A stretch of 64,000 nucleotides of DNA from Bradyrhizobium sp. (GTDB taxonomy: Bacteria > Pseudomonadota > Alphaproteobacteria > Rhizobiales > Xanthobacteraceae). Positions 1-10,634 of this stretch are shown one piece after another (position 1 is the stretch's first letter; each line of letters begins with the position of its first letter). Location: the NCBI RefSeq assembly GCF_030646015.1, contig NZ_JAUSLT010000106.1, positions 1-64,000 on the forward strand, given 5' to 3'. The position numbers and the translations under genes were made by a program. The notes under the pieces are model-generated. The model saw only the letters and a program-made list of their open reading frames with translations, ran no database searches and was not told where the DNA came from.

Positions 1-162
1 CTCAAGCTCGCCGACGACGGCCGCGAGGAAAACCCCGTCAACCTCGACCCCCGCATGGCCAAGCTCGCCGGCGGCGTGCACCGCCTCGACGGCCAGCTCA
101 TGGTCGTGCTCGACGTCGACCGCGTGCTCGAAATCGTGCCCAAGACCTCGCTCGCAGCATAG
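1..162 (+). CDS. cheW: CheW-like chemotaxis coupling protein, C-terminal part (truncated by window edge)
   Basis: Frame 1 translates LKLADDGREENPVNLDPRMAKLAGGVHRLDGQLMVVLDVDRVLEIVPKTSLAA-stop; followed by cheY and cheR. Confidence 0.75.
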   Translation, partial: LKLADDGREENPVNLDPRMAKLAGGVHRLDGQLMVVLDVDRVLEIVPKTSLAA

Positions 163-201
163 TAATTGGCACAGGCCACTCGTGAAAGAAGGAGCCTAGA
201 A

Positions 202-579
202 ATGCAAACCTGTCTCGTTGTCGATGATTCCAGCATCGTGCGAAAGATCGCGCGCCGTATTCTGGAAGGACTCGATTTTCAGGTCATCGAGGCCGAGGAC
301 GGCGTGGACGCCCTGGTTGTCTGCAAGAAGGCCATGCCGGAAGCGGTGCTGCTCGACTGGAACATGCCCGTGATGGACGGCTATCACTTCCTTAGCCATC
401 TGCGCCGCATGCCCGGTGGTGACACGCCGAGGGTAGTGTTCTGCACTACCGAGAACGGCATCGAACATATCGAGCGCGCGCTTGAAGGCGGCGCCAACGA
501 ATACATCATGAAGCCGTTCGACAAGGAAATCATCGCGGCCAAGTTCCAGGAAGTAGGCCTGATCGCGGTACCGGAATAA
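202..579 (+). CDS. cheY: CheY-like single-domain response regulator
   Basis: MQTCLVVDDSSIVRKIARRIL...LLDWNMPVMDG...KPF receiver motifs; GAAGGAG upstream of ATG at 202 (the track's 166 start is TTG). Confidence 0.9.
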   Translation: MQTCLVVDDSSIVRKIARRILEGLDFQVIEAEDGVDALVVCKKAMPEAVLLDWNMPVMDGYHFLSHLRRMPGGDTPRVVFCTTENGIEHIERALEGGANEYIMKPFDKEIIAAKFQEVGLIAVPE

Positions 580-622
580 TCCGGTTCTGCCCGTAGCGTT
601 AGCGTTGTAAGAGAGGCCGCCA

Positions 623-1504
623 GTGACCCCGCCCGATTATGAATATTTTCGCAAACTCCTCAAGGACCGCTCCGGTCTCGATCTGTCCGCCGACAAGCAG
701 TATCTGATCGAAAGCCGGCTGCTGCCGCTTTCGCGGAAGGCGGGACTGTCCGACATCACCGAACTCGTGCAGAAGATGAAGGGCGGATCCGCCGATCTCA
801 CCACCCAGGTGGTCGAGGCCATGACCACCAATGAGACGTTCTTCTTTCGCGACAAGGTTCCGTTCGATCACTTTCGCGATTCCATCGTGCCGGAGATCGT
901 GAAGGCCCGCGCAAGCCGCAAGAGCATTCGGATCTGGTGCGCCGCCGGTTCGACCGGCCAGGAGCCGTATTCACTGGCGATGTGCCTGAAGGAAATGGGC
1001 GCCATGCTCGCCGGCTGGCGGATCGAAATCATCGCCACCGACCTGTCGCAGGAAGTGCTGGAGAAATCCAAGGCGGGAATCTACAGCCAGTTCGAGGTTC
1101 AGCGCGGCCTGCCGATTCAGATGCTCGTCAAATACTTCAAGCAGACCGGCGAACTCTGGCAGATCAACCCCGACATTCGCTCCATGGTTCAGCATCGGCA
1201 GCTCAATCTGCTGCACGACTTCTCCCAGCTCGGCACCTTCGACGTGATCTTCTGCCGCAACGTCCTTATCTACTTCGACCAGGAAACCAAGGTGAACATC
1301 TTCAATCGCCTCGCCAAGATCACCGAGCCGGACGGCTTTCTGGTGCTGGGTGCGGCGGAAACCGTGGTCGGGTTGACCGATGTCTTCAAGCCGTTCCCGG
1401 ACAAGCGCGGTCTGTACCGGCCCAATGCCGCAGGCGCGACGCCGGCAAAGCTGCCGGCCGCGAGCGCAGCCGCGCCGAAGTTCGCTGCGATGGCGGGGCA
1501 TTGA
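623..1504 (+). CDS. cheR: CheR-type chemotaxis protein methyltransferase
   Basis: Family features: TNETFFFRD, IWCAAGSTGQEPYSLAM, FDVIFCRNVLIYFD; GTG start. Confidence 0.92.
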   Translation: MTPPDYEYFRKLLKDRSGLDLSADKQYLIESRLLPLSRKAGLSDITELVQKMKGGSADLTTQVVEAMTTNETFFFRDKVPFDHFRDSIVPEIVKARASRKSIRIWCAAGSTGQEPYSLAMCLKEMGAMLAGWRIEIIATDLSQEVLEKSKAGIYSQFEVQRGLPIQMLVKYFKQTGELWQINPDIRSMVQHRQLNLLHDFSQLGTFDVIFCRNVLIYFDQETKVNIFNRLAKITEPDGFLVLGAAETVVGLTDVFKPFPDKRGLYRPNAAGATPAKLPAASAAAPKFAAMAGH

Positions 1505-1507
1505 CGA

Positions 1508-1831
1508 ATGGGCGATGATGCAAAAGCACCGGAGCGCGTGACGTTCAGCCGTGGCTATGGTGTCTGCATCATGGGCATCGACGGTACCTGGCGCCGCGAT
1601 TGCCTGCTCAACGCCATCTCCGACAACGACGCCATCCTGACCGTGGAAGGCTCGATTCAGGGGCTCAATCTCAAGGAGTTCTTTCTGCTGTTGTCGTCGA
1701 CCGGCCTCGCCTATCGGCGGTGCGAGCTGGTCCGCGTCAACGGCGCCGAGATCGACGTTTCCTTCCTGAAGGGAAAGAACAAGAAGAAGCGGGCGAACGC
1801 CATGTCAACGGATACGCTGATAGGCGCCTGA
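1508..1831 (+). CDS. PilZ-domain-like small protein
   Basis: 107-aa ORF directly after cheR; GTWRRDC...ISDNDAILTVEG...EFFLLLSSTGLAYRRCELVRVNG resembles degenerate PilZ proteins. Confidence 0.65.
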   Translation: MGDDAKAPERVTFSRGYGVCIMGIDGTWRRDCLLNAISDNDAILTVEGSIQGLNLKEFFLLLSSTGLAYRRCELVRVNGAEIDVSFLKGKNKKKRANAMSTDTLIGA

Positions 1832-1958
1832 GGGCGGACCGGGCCGGGCAGCCTGGCGGCAAGCGATCGCAGCAGGCGGTTGAATACAACAGAAACCTTT
1901 TGAGGGATGGCATCGCAAGTTTTCCGCGGCTCGGCCTCAAAAAGCCGAATCAGGCACT

Positions 1959-2315
1959 TCAGGCGTGATTGATCAGGCGAACCGGCCGGTGGTCGCTCGC
2001 CGTGAAATCGCCGGCCTGGTGTCTGGGTGCCCTGGCATCCAGCAGATGGTGAAGGGCGATGCCAAGGCCGGCATTGCAGGCGTTCAGCGCGGCGTTCACC
2101 TTCGCGTAGCGGGGGGTGACGTCGTCCAGGACGAAAACGTTGCCGGCAGCATCCTGGTTGCCGGGAGCGGATTCCCTGGTAATGGCGGCTTCAAGCTGCT
2201 TCATGCCGGCCTGGACGTGCTCGATCAGCGAAACCAGCTCCGAAACGATCGAATGGTGGCTGTGATTCCGGTCGCCGGACGGGTCCGGAACCCTGCCGTC
2301 AGTTGTCGCCTGCAT
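1959..2315 (-). CDS. hypothetical protein
   Basis: ORF MQATTDGRVPDPSGDRNHSHHSIVSELVSLIEHVQAGMKQLEAAI...; lies between two signalling genes. Confidence 0.5.
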   Translation of the reverse strand: MQATTDGRVPDPSGDRNHSHHSIVSELVSLIEHVQAGMKQLEAAITRESAPGNQDAAGNVFVLDDVTPRYAKVNAALNACNAGLGIALHHLLDARAPRHQAGDFTASDHRPVRLINHA

Positions 2316-2465
2316 GATTGCTCTCCTGCACACATTTTTATGCCCGCGGCGCTACTTGTGCGTTAAGGCTGCGTCCCGTACAAATACGGGTGGGCTCGAA
2401 TCTGCATTAGGGCAGTATCGTGCGGCGAATGGGCGTGTATTTTTTCACTGTCGATGGACCGACAC

Positions 2466-3101
2466 ATGGCTGAGAACTCTGCTTCCCAACGCGAGATCTT
2501 CGTGGTCGACGACGACCCCGCCGTCCGCGACACCCTGTCGATGGTGTTGTCGGCGGGCGGCTATCAGGTGATTTGCTTTGCCGACGGCGCCGCGCTGCTG
2601 GCAGTGGCGCGCACGCGAACGCCGGCCTGTATCCTGCTCGACGTGAATATTCCCGGCAAATCCGGCCTCGACATCCTGAAGGAGCTGTCTGGCGAGGATT
2701 ATCCCGCGCCGATCTTCATGATCTCCGGCCAGGGCGACATCGCCATGGCGGTCAGCGCGATCAAGAATGGCGCGCTGGATTTCATCGAAAAACCGTTCCG
2801 CGGCAGCGAAATCGTGGCCCGGCTCGACGAAGCGATCGGGGCATATGCACGCCGGCAGGCAGAGAACTCCGCCTCACGAACCGCGTCGCTGCATTTTCCG
2901 GGACGGGAGCCGTTGACGCGGCGCGAACGCGAAGTGCTGGAGCAATTCACGTCGGGCGCTTCCAACAAGGAAGCCGGGCGCCATCTCGGAATCAGTCCGC
3001 GCACCATCGAAGATCATCGCGCCAACATCATGAAGAAGCTCGGCGCCAGGAATGCGGCCGATCTCATTCGAATCGTGATGACCGCCGCGCGCGACTCCTG
3101 A
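2466..3101 (+). CDS. FixJ/LuxR-family response regulator
   Basis: Receiver domain (EIFVVDDDPAVRDTL...LLDVNIPGKSGLDIL...KPF) plus LuxR HTH (LTRREREVLEQFTSGASNKEAGRHLGISPRTIEDHRANIMKKL). Confidence 0.9.
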   Translation: MAENSASQREIFVVDDDPAVRDTLSMVLSAGGYQVICFADGAALLAVARTRTPACILLDVNIPGKSGLDILKELSGEDYPAPIFMISGQGDIAMAVSAIKNGALDFIEKPFRGSEIVARLDEAIGAYARRQAENSASRTASLHFPGREPLTRREREVLEQFTSGASNKEAGRHLGISPRTIEDHRANIMKKLGARNAADLIRIVMTAARDS

Positions 3102-3121
3102 ACCGGCGCGTCAATGTCTTT

Positions 3122-3262
3122 GCGTCGTCCCGGCGAACGCAGGGACCCATAACCACCGATGATCGCGGTGAAGTAAGCCGTCTGACACCTTGCCTGAACG
3201 AGAGGCCCCGGCGTATGGGTCCCGGCGCCCCGTGCGCGATTGCGCACCAGGCCGGGACGACG
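3122..3262. repeat. Dispersed palindromic repeat, family C (cgtcgtccc.gcgaacgcagggacccata ... tatgggtcccggcg...gggacgacg)
   Basis: Inverted arms; related copies near 37.7, 38.3 and 42.3 kb. Confidence 0.7.
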
Positions 3263-3269
3263 TCCGGAG

Positions 3270-6200
3270 TTAGCCGGCGAGCGCCTTGCGGATCATCGCG
3301 GCCAAATCCGACTTGCGGTACGGCTTGGCGAGCAGCAGGACTCCGGAGTCGAGCCGGCCGTGATGGATGATCGCGTTTTCGGTGTAGCCCGAGGTAAACA
3401 GCACCTTGAGCCCGGGCCTGGTTTTCTGCACTTCGTTGGCGAGCTGGCGGCCGTTCATTGCGCCCGGCATGATCACGTCGGTGAAAAGCAGATCGAAGTC
3501 CTTGCCGGCAGCGACGAAAGCAAGCGCTTCCGCCGCATTGGCCGCATCCAGCGTGACATAGCCCAGCGAATGCAGCTGGGTCAGCACATAATCCCTGACC
3601 AGCTTGTCGTCTTCAACGACAAGGATGGTTTCATGACCGCCCTCAACGGCCGCCGTGATCGCGGCTTCGGCCGCGGACAGGGCTCCGGTGCCCGGCGGCA
3701 GATACATCTTGATCGTGGTGCCGTGGCCCTCCTCGCTGTAGATCATGATGTGGCCGGCGGACTGCTTCACGAAACCATAGACCATGCTGAGGCCGAGACC
3801 GGTGCCTTTGCCGGGGCCCTTTGACGTAAAGAACGGGTTGAACACCTTGTCGAGTATGGCGGCGGGAATCCCGGTTCCGGTGTCGCTCACGGCAATCAGC
3901 ACGTAGCGTCCGGGCCGCACGTCGCCTTGCATGCTGGCGTAGCTTTCGTCGAGAAAGGCCATGCTGGTTTCGAGGATGAGCTTGCCGCCATTGGGCATCG
4001 CGTCGCGGGAGTTGAGCGCGAGATTGAGAATGGCGGTCGCCAGCTGACTGGGATCGACGGTCGCCATGCAGGCTTCGTCTTCAAACACCGATTCGATCTC
4101 GATCTGCTCGCCCAGCGTGGGCCGCAGCAGCTTGGCGGTGTCGATGATCAGCTCATTGACGTCGGTCTCCCGCGGCTGCAGCGGCTGCTTGCGGGCGAAG
4201 GCCAGCAGATGCTGGGTAAGATCCGCGCCCCGTGACGCGGCTTCGTCGATCATCCTGGTGATGGCGGCGAGTTGCGGGTCCTTTTCGACGGCCTCGGCCA
4301 GAATTTCGATAGTTCCGGTGATGACCGTCAGGATATTGTTGAAGTCATGGGCAATGCCGCCGGTGAGCTGGCCGACGGCTTCCATTTTTTCGGCCTGCCG
4401 AATCCGGTCCTCCGCCGCGATCCTGTCGGTCAGGTCGCGAATGAAACCGTTGAACACAAACCCGTCACGGCGCTTCAACGCGGTGACGCTGAGCTCGACC
4501 TTGATCTCTCGGCCGTCACGCCGCAGGGCCTCGATCTCGATGCGGCGGCCGAGGATCGGACCTTCGCCGGTGCTCAGGAAGCGCGCGATGCCCGACGCGT
4601 GGCCGGCACGGTGGATTTCCGGAATGATCAATTCGCCGAGCTTTTGTCCCAGCGCTTCATCGTGCGACCAGCCGAAGATCGTTTCCGCCTGCGAATTCCA
4701 GTTTCGGATGCGGCCGTTCTCGTCGATCTGGACGAAGGCGTCGAGCGCGGTATCGATGATGCCGCGCGCCAGTTGTTCGCTTTCGCGCAATGTCTCCTGC
4801 GCCAGCCGGCTTTCGATCATGTCGCGGCCGACGAAGAAATACCGCCGGACCGGCTCCGACCACGTGCCCATCCAGGACAGCGTCACGATCCGCCCGTCCT
4901 TGTGAATGTAGCGCGAATCGGTATTCCGCGCCCGCTTGCCGCGCCGCGCCAGGCGCATCTCGTCGCGGCTGATCTCGAGGTCGTCGGGGTGGAGGAATTC
5001 GCTGGCGTTGCGGCCGATCATTTCCTTCGGCGCATATCCCAGGATGGTTGCGGCGCTCGGGCTCACCTGAACCAGCACGCCCGTTGGATCGATCACCAGG
5101 ATCAGGTCCTGGGAGGTTTCGAAGATGCGGCGGCGCTCCTCGATCTGCTGGCGCAGCGCATGCTCGGTCCTTCGGCTTGCCGTGATGTCACGAGCGGTAG
5201 TCGATGCACCGATGATCAGTCCCGAGGGTGCCTTGATCGGGGAAATGGCGAGCGAGACCTGGACCAGGCTGCCATCCCGGCACAAGCGCTCGGTTTCGTA
5301 GTTCTCGATCGTTTCGCCCCAGCCGACCCGACGCAGGATGTCACGGATCTCTTCCGCACGGGTGGGCGGCACGATGAGGTCGATCTGCTGTCCGACCGCC
5401 TCCGTCGCGGGATATCCGAACAGCCGTTCCGCGGCCGGGTTCCAGCCGGTGATCGTGCCCTCGAGGGATTGTGTGACGATGGCGTCAATGGAGGATTCGA
5501 CGGCGGCGCTGAAAAGGCGCTCGCGCGAGGCGTAATGGTCGCGCGCGGCCTCGGTGCGGCGATGATCCTGAACCTCGCGCTCGAGCGCGGCGGCCTTTGC
5601 ATTCGCTTCGCCCATCACCCGGGCAAATGCGCGCGCGAGTACGCCGGTCTCGCCGCTGGCGTCGACCGGAATGGCGGTCAGCCCGTCGCGGCCGGCGCCC
5701 TCGACGGCCGCCGTCAATTGAATGATCGGCCGGGTCAGCGTCCTCGCAATGAACACGGCCAGTGCGGCCGCGCACAGCACGGCGATCAGTCCGACCAGGA
5801 GCGATGAATTTCGGATCGCCGAGGCGGACGCCATGAAGGCGGCGTTCGGACGCCGCTCGATGACGGCGACCCATTCGCCGCCGGCCAAACGCGCGGGAGC
5901 AAACGCTATTCCGTCCGGACGAGCGCCCCGTTCCGGGACGGCCTGTGCGAAGCTCCGGCTCGCGCCGAGCGATGATACCAGATTGGGGAAGTCGCTTCGC
6001 CAATCGTTAGGCTTACCCAGCTGCGAGCCGAATTCCCGCGTGCGATCGGGGTGAACCAGGTACTCGCCCCTGCCGTCGACCACATAGACGTGTTCGTCCG
6101 GCCGCACCGACGACCTGACGCGATCGAGTGCTTGCCGCATGTCGGCGTTGATAAGGACGATGCCGTACGGCTTGCCGTCGGGCGCCATGACCGGTTTGGC

Positions 6201-6776
6201 GATTAGCAACGTCGGCACATGGGGGGTCTCGACGGCACCGTTCTCCGCGTTCAGAGCGACATGCGAGACGTAAATTCCGTCCGCGGGCAGGCTGATTGTA
6301 TACCGGAAGTAGGGCGCATCGCCGACCCGCCGCATCTCGCTTTCCGGAACGATGCGCACCGCGCCATCGGGTCCGGAGCGGTCGACGCGAACGAGCTCCC
6401 GGTGGCCGTCCTCTACCCCGATGAACCGGAGCGAATGGGCCGGCTTGAGCGCCATCTGGGCAGCCAGCCGGGTTCCCAGCCGTTCGCGCCAGAGCGCCGC
6501 CGGGGTTTGATCGGTCGGATCGATCCCGCCATTGAGACGGGCGCGCATCAAGCCACTGACCGCCGCCAGGCCGTGAAAGGTGGCAATGTCGCCGGGTCCG
6601 CTGCGCACATGCGAGTCCAGTTCGGCGGCAACAAGCCGGGAATGCGTCTCGATGCGATCGAGCATGCGGGGCAGCAGCGCCTGCTCCAGGTTGCGATAGC
6701 TCAGCCATCCGACCGCGGATACCGCGAGCGCAACCAGCAGGATCATCGCGACGGCTAATCTGGTTGCAAGCGTCAT
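3270..6776 (-). CDS. PAS hybrid sensor histidine kinase with N-terminal Cache-like sensor, HAMP, multiple PAS, HisKA/HATPase and C-terminal receiver
   Basis: GGIAHDFNNILTVITG H-box; GTGLGLSMVYGFVKQSAG G-box; C-terminal ILVVEDDKLVRDYV...LLFTDVIMPG. Confidence 0.92.
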   Translation of the reverse strand: MTLATRLAVAMILLVALAVSAVGWLSYRNLEQALLPRMLDRIETHSRLVAAELDSHVRSGPGDIATFHGLAAVSGLMRARLNGGIDPTDQTPAALWRERLGTRLAAQMALKPAHSLRFIGVEDGHRELVRVDRSGPDGAVRIVPESEMRRVGDAPYFRYTISLPADGIYVSHVALNAENGAVETPHVPTLLIAKPVMAPDGKPYGIVLINADMRQALDRVRSSVRPDEHVYVVDGRGEYLVHPDRTREFGSQLGKPNDWRSDFPNLVSSLGASRSFAQAVPERGARPDGIAFAPARLAGGEWVAVIERRPNAAFMASASAIRNSSLLVGLIAVLCAAALAVFIARTLTRPIIQLTAAVEGAGRDGLTAIPVDASGETGVLARAFARVMGEANAKAAALEREVQDHRRTEAARDHYASRERLFSAAVESSIDAIVTQSLEGTITGWNPAAERLFGYPATEAVGQQIDLIVPPTRAEEIRDILRRVGWGETIENYETERLCRDGSLVQVSLAISPIKAPSGLIIGASTTARDITASRRTEHALRQQIEERRRIFETSQDLILVIDPTGVLVQVSPSAATILGYAPKEMIGRNASEFLHPDDLEISRDEMRLARRGKRARNTDSRYIHKDGRIVTLSWMGTWSEPVRRYFFVGRDMIESRLAQETLRESEQLARGIIDTALDAFVQIDENGRIRNWNSQAETIFGWSHDEALGQKLGELIIPEIHRAGHASGIARFLSTGEGPILGRRIEIEALRRDGREIKVELSVTALKRRDGFVFNGFIRDLTDRIAAEDRIRQAEKMEAVGQLTGGIAHDFNNILTVITGTIEILAEAVEKDPQLAAITRMIDEAASRGADLTQHLLAFARKQPLQPRETDVNELIIDTAKLLRPTLGEQIEIESVFEDEACMATVDPSQLATAILNLALNSRDAMPNGGKLILETSMAFLDESYASMQGDVRPGRYVLIAVSDTGTGIPAAILDKVFNPFFTSKGPGKGTGLGLSMVYGFVKQSAGHIMIYSEEGHGTTIKMYLPPGTGALSAAEAAITAAVEGGHETILVVEDDKLVRDYVLTQLHSLGYVTLDAANAAEALAFVAAGKDFDLLFTDVIMPGAMNGRQLANEVQKTRPGLKVLFTSGYTENAIIHHGRLDSGVLLLAKPYRKSDLAAMIRKALAG

Positions 6777-6844
6777 CTTGGTCTTCGCACCACTCTATCC
6801 CGCCATGGTGCGCGGCTGGCCGGGACGCCCAACGCTATTCCGCT

Positions 6845-7285
6845 TTATGGGCGGGAAGCAACCTCACCGGCGGGCTGGGATGTTGACGACGCACGCTGTG
6901 CGGCCTCGAGGGACCCGGCAACGGCCGCCAGCAGCGCGGCCGGCTTGAAGGGCTTCTGCAGGCTCCTGACCGCGCCGAGCTTGGTGGCCATGGTCAGGAA
7001 ATCCGGGCCGGAGCCGGAATCGGAAGTTACGGGATTGCCTGATATCACGATGATCGGGATCAGGGGTTGTTGCTGATGGACCAGCCGCATGGTTTCCAGG
7101 CCGTCCATGCCCGGCATGAAGATATCGAGAAACAGCAGATCGAATTCACCTGTCTCGAATACCGCGAGCCCTTTGCGGCCATCGCCGGCGACGACAACGC
7201 TGTGGCCGGCCCGTTCCAGCAAAATCCGGATGGTCGCCTGCACGGCAATGTCGTCGTCCACGACCAGAATCTTTGCCAAGTCCAA
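6845..7285 (-). CDS. single-receiver response regulator
   Basis: AKILVVDDDIAVQATIRILLERAGH...LLFLDIFMPGMDG...QKPFKP. Confidence 0.9.
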   Translation of the reverse strand: MDLAKILVVDDDIAVQATIRILLERAGHSVVVAGDGRKGLAVFETGEFDLLFLDIFMPGMDGLETMRLVHQQQPLIPIIVISGNPVTSDSGSGPDFLTMATKLGAVRSLQKPFKPAALLAAVAGSLEAAQRASSTSQPAGEVASRP

Positions 7286-7486
7286 CTCTCCGCTTCGAAT
7301 CTGGAATCAACACCGGTCTGTCGCAAAAGGGTTGCTGAATTTGCATTCACACGCAAGCATTTCCATCGGTGGACGACGCGTTGATTCTGTTGGAACGATG
7401 GCCGAGAACCCATTCCATCTGCACGGTTCAGGGCAGACACCGATCAAGGGGATGTGCAGGAGAATTTGATTCGGGAGAAAAAAATG

Positions 7487-7735
7487 TCACTGATCCCGAT
7501 CGAACGCGACTCCGATTCTCTTTTCCTTCCGCCAGACCACGTGGCAGGGCAAACACCGCCCCTCTGCCGGCAAGATCAAGCCAAAGCGATCGGGGATCCC
7601 GATCGGACTGGCCACGTCCAGCGCCGCTCCCGCCTCGGACATGTTGCGGACGGTGCAATCGATGGCCCCGCCGCCGAATTCTATGATTCCGGCCTTCAGG
7701 ACCCGGTGTCGCGGAGTTGCCCGGTGCTCTGCCAT
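7487..7735 (-). CDS. PilZ-domain protein
   Basis: MAEHRATPRHRVLKAGIIEFGGGAIDCTVRNMSEAGAALDVASPIGIPDRFGLIL; canonical PilZ RxxxR and NMSxxGA motifs. Confidence 0.88.
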   Translation of the reverse strand: MAEHRATPRHRVLKAGIIEFGGGAIDCTVRNMSEAGAALDVASPIGIPDRFGLILPAEGRCLPCHVVWRKEKRIGVAFDRDQ

Positions 7736-9666
7736 CAGGACACCAGCGAGGGTGTCAAACCCGGCGCGATCAGCCGGGGCGCCAGGACGGGTCCGGACAT
7801 CACCATTCGATCTCGCCCTTCATCCTTCGCAGAATACAGCGCCTGGTCTGCCGCTTCGATCAGCGACGAGCTTTGGGCTTGCGGGTCTTGCCAATCTATC
7901 GTCGCGCCACCGATGCTCACCGTCAGCTTTCGAGACGGGAGGTTGAATTCGTGATCAATTCCAAGGACAGCGAGGCAATCCCGGATCTTCTTTCCCATCT
8001 GTTCGCATCCTGCGGAGTCGGTATCCGGCAAAAGCAGAACAAACTCTTCGCCGCCGTATCTCGCAGCCATGTCTGCGGGCCGTCGAGCCTGCGCAGCCAG
8101 CGCTTGTGCAACTGACTTCAAGCATGCGTCACCCGCCTGATGTCCATACCGATCATTGTACTTCTTGAAATGATCGACGTCGATCAACAGCAGGGACAAT
8201 GTGGTGCCATCGCGTCGCGCCCGTGCCCATTCCCTTTCCAGATGCTCGTCGAAATGTCTGCGATTTGCCAGTCCGGTGAGGCCGTCGATGGTTGCGAGTG
8301 CTGCCAGTTTTTGTTCGAGGTCCTTATGTTCCGTCATGTCGCGCGAAATCGCGACGACACCGTTGATTTCTGCCGTGCCATACTCCTTGGTGACACGCAT
8401 GGTGGATTCGATCCAGATTTCCGCCTTCTCCCGATGACGGCTGCGATAGGCGATCCGGGCGTCTTCTTCGTCCCCCCACTTCAGCGTTGCGATCATCGCC
8501 TTAACCCGCGGCATATCCTCGGCATTCACCCCCGCCAACGCCGGCGTACCCAGGAGCTGTTCCGGCCGCCAGCCCACCACCCGTATCGATGACGGCGAAA
8601 CATAACGAATGCGTTCATCCATTCCGATGCGGGTCACCATGTCGCTGGATTCTTCCGCAAGCAGGCGGAAATCGGCCTCCTTTGCTTCGAGTGCGGCACC
8701 CATGAGATGACGCGCTTGCAACTGCCGCACGAAGTAAAAGCCGATCACGGCAATGATCGTCAGGAGTGCGACGACGATCATCGTGCGGGTGGCCGCATCC
8801 TGGCGCCATGGCGCCAGCACCTCTTCCTGAGCTTGGGTGGCCAAGATCATCAGGGGAAAATTTTCGCTTGTCTTGTAGAAGCTCAATCGCTGCACTCCGT
8901 CCAACGGCGATTTGAAGTAGTAGGGGGCTGACGCCGGATGTTTGTCACGCTCCTTGAACAGTGGGGTACTCGACAGGTCTCGGCCGATATAGACGTCGTT
9001 GTCGGGATGGCGCGCGAGAACAATACCGTCGGAGTTCAGCAGGCTAACCGCGCCGTTCCGGCCGATGTTGAATTTCTCGAAGAATTGCGCGAAGTATGCC
9101 GCGTCAAGAGAGGCCAATACGACGCCCGCAAATCGGCCGTCCGGATGGTTGAAGCGCTTTGAGGCGGTGATGATCCACTGTCCACCGGAACGGCTTTTGA
9201 CAGGCCGCCCGATCAGCATGGCGCGGTCGTCCAAATGAGCGTGATGACGGAAATAATCGCGGTCGCTGTTGTTGAAGTCTTTCAGACTCACTGTTTCGGA
9301 GGTTGCAAGCCAGCGACCGGTTTCGTCGTATACGAACAGGCCGCGAATACGACCCATACCGCGTTTGCGAAGGTCGATAAAGGTCTGAAGCCGTGCAATG
9401 GCTTCGATTCCGGCGCCGTCAATCTGCAGTCGATGGACCATGCCGATCAGGACGTTGTCGGTCAGTTCGAAGGTGTCGTTCGCGTGTTGCGCAAGAGATT
9501 GTGCAAGGTTCGCCATGTCGATTTCAGCATTCTGCAACTCCGCGTCCCGAGTCGACCACTCCCGCCAGCCGCTCAGCACGAGAATGGCGACACAAATCAG
9601 AGCCACGAATGCTCCGGCCCAGATCGGCAGATGGATGCGACCTCGGTTACCACGGGAAGAATACAT
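7735..9666 (-). CDS. diguanylate cyclase with Cache-like sensor and PAS domain
   Basis: GGDEF-type signature AARYGGEEFVLLLPDTD; LLIDVDHFKKYNDRYGHQAGD; PAS segment and N-terminal TM. Confidence 0.92.
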   Translation of the reverse strand: MYSSRGNRGRIHLPIWAGAFVALICVAILVLSGWREWSTRDAELQNAEIDMANLAQSLAQHANDTFELTDNVLIGMVHRLQIDGAGIEAIARLQTFIDLRKRGMGRIRGLFVYDETGRWLATSETVSLKDFNNSDRDYFRHHAHLDDRAMLIGRPVKSRSGGQWIITASKRFNHPDGRFAGVVLASLDAAYFAQFFEKFNIGRNGAVSLLNSDGIVLARHPDNDVYIGRDLSSTPLFKERDKHPASAPYYFKSPLDGVQRLSFYKTSENFPLMILATQAQEEVLAPWRQDAATRTMIVVALLTIIAVIGFYFVRQLQARHLMGAALEAKEADFRLLAEESSDMVTRIGMDERIRYVSPSSIRVVGWRPEQLLGTPALAGVNAEDMPRVKAMIATLKWGDEEDARIAYRSRHREKAEIWIESTMRVTKEYGTAEINGVVAISRDMTEHKDLEQKLAALATIDGLTGLANRRHFDEHLEREWARARRDGTTLSLLLIDVDHFKKYNDRYGHQAGDACLKSVAQALAAQARRPADMAARYGGEEFVLLLPDTDSAGCEQMGKKIRDCLAVLGIDHEFNLPSRKLTVSIGGATIDWQDPQAQSSSLIEAADQALYSAKDEGRDRMVMSGPVLAPRLIAPGLTPSLVS

Positions 9667-9856
9667 GACGAATTCGAACCTTTCGTCCCTCTTGCCGGTG
9701 CATCGAGAAGGCGACGGTGCAACGTCGCTCCTGCAGCGCAGCGCGACTCACCTCGGTGGGATATCGTTACGGGTCCGGTGCTCTTCGGGTGTTAAGTTAC
9801 GGACCCGTAGAACTACTGAAGGATCATCAGGCCGGAGACTTGCGCCTCCGCATGAA

Positions 9857-10576
9857 TCATTCGCTAAGATATTCCGGAAAACGCGCGCGAATTTCGGCCA
9901 GATACCCAAGCGTTCCCGACAAATGCTGGCGCAGGTGACGCTGGGCTTCATCAGGCTGGTTGGCGCTGATCGCCGCGACGATGAGTTTGTGATGGCGCAC
10001 GATGTCTTGCGCCTTGCCCGGCGAAGGCAGATGCAGCCGGCGCAGCCGATCGATATGGCCGCTGCGGCTGCGCACCAGATCCCAAAGCGCCCGGTTGCCC
10101 GTCGCGGCATAGAGCTGCGCATGGAAATCATTGTCGGCAGCCATGAATTTCTCGAAATCGCCGGCGCGAGTGAATTTCTGCTGCAGCGCAATGGTGCCGT
10201 TCAACTCGTCGATCAGGGCATCGACATGCTCCAGCGCGAGGGCCTTGACGATTTCCAGTTCCAGCGCCTGCCGCAGGAAGTGCGCCTGCTGGGCCAGCCG
10301 CACATCGATCCGGCTCACGACCGTGGCATGTTGCGGGAAGACGTCGACCAGGCCTTCCTCCTCGAGCCGCATCAGCGCGTCGCGGATCGGGGTCGAACTG
10401 ACGCCGAACTGCGTGGCAAGTGCTGCGCGCGACAAGGGCGATCCAGGCGGCAATTTGAGCGAGACGATCATGTCGCGCAGCCGCTCGAACACCTGGGGTG
10501 CGGCCTGACGGTCGCGATCGAGCCGGTCGGCGGAATGCGGGGTGGCTCGGCGGGAAGCGATTTGTGGTGAATCCAT
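9857..10576 (-). CDS. GntR family transcriptional regulator (FCD/FadR subfamily)
   Basis: Winged HTH GSPLSRAALATQFGVSSTPIRDALMRLEEEGLVDVFPQHATVV plus all-helical C-terminal domain. Confidence 0.9.
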   Translation of the reverse strand: MDSPQIASRRATPHSADRLDRDRQAAPQVFERLRDMIVSLKLPPGSPLSRAALATQFGVSSTPIRDALMRLEEEGLVDVFPQHATVVSRIDVRLAQQAHFLRQALELEIVKALALEHVDALIDELNGTIALQQKFTRAGDFEKFMAADNDFHAQLYAATGNRALWDLVRSRSGHIDRLRRLHLPSPGKAQDIVRHHKLIVAAISANQPDEAQRHLRQHLSGTLGYLAEIRARFPEYLSE

Positions 10577-10634
10577 CAGGGAACCGGGGTGGTCGGGCAA
10601 GGGTCAGGCAAGGGTCGGGAAAGGCGCTTGCAAC

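Noticed and set aside
4272-5807. 511-aa plus-strand ORF
   Set aside because: Antisense to the PAS hybrid kinase; mirror ORF of a high-GC gene with no recognisable domain.
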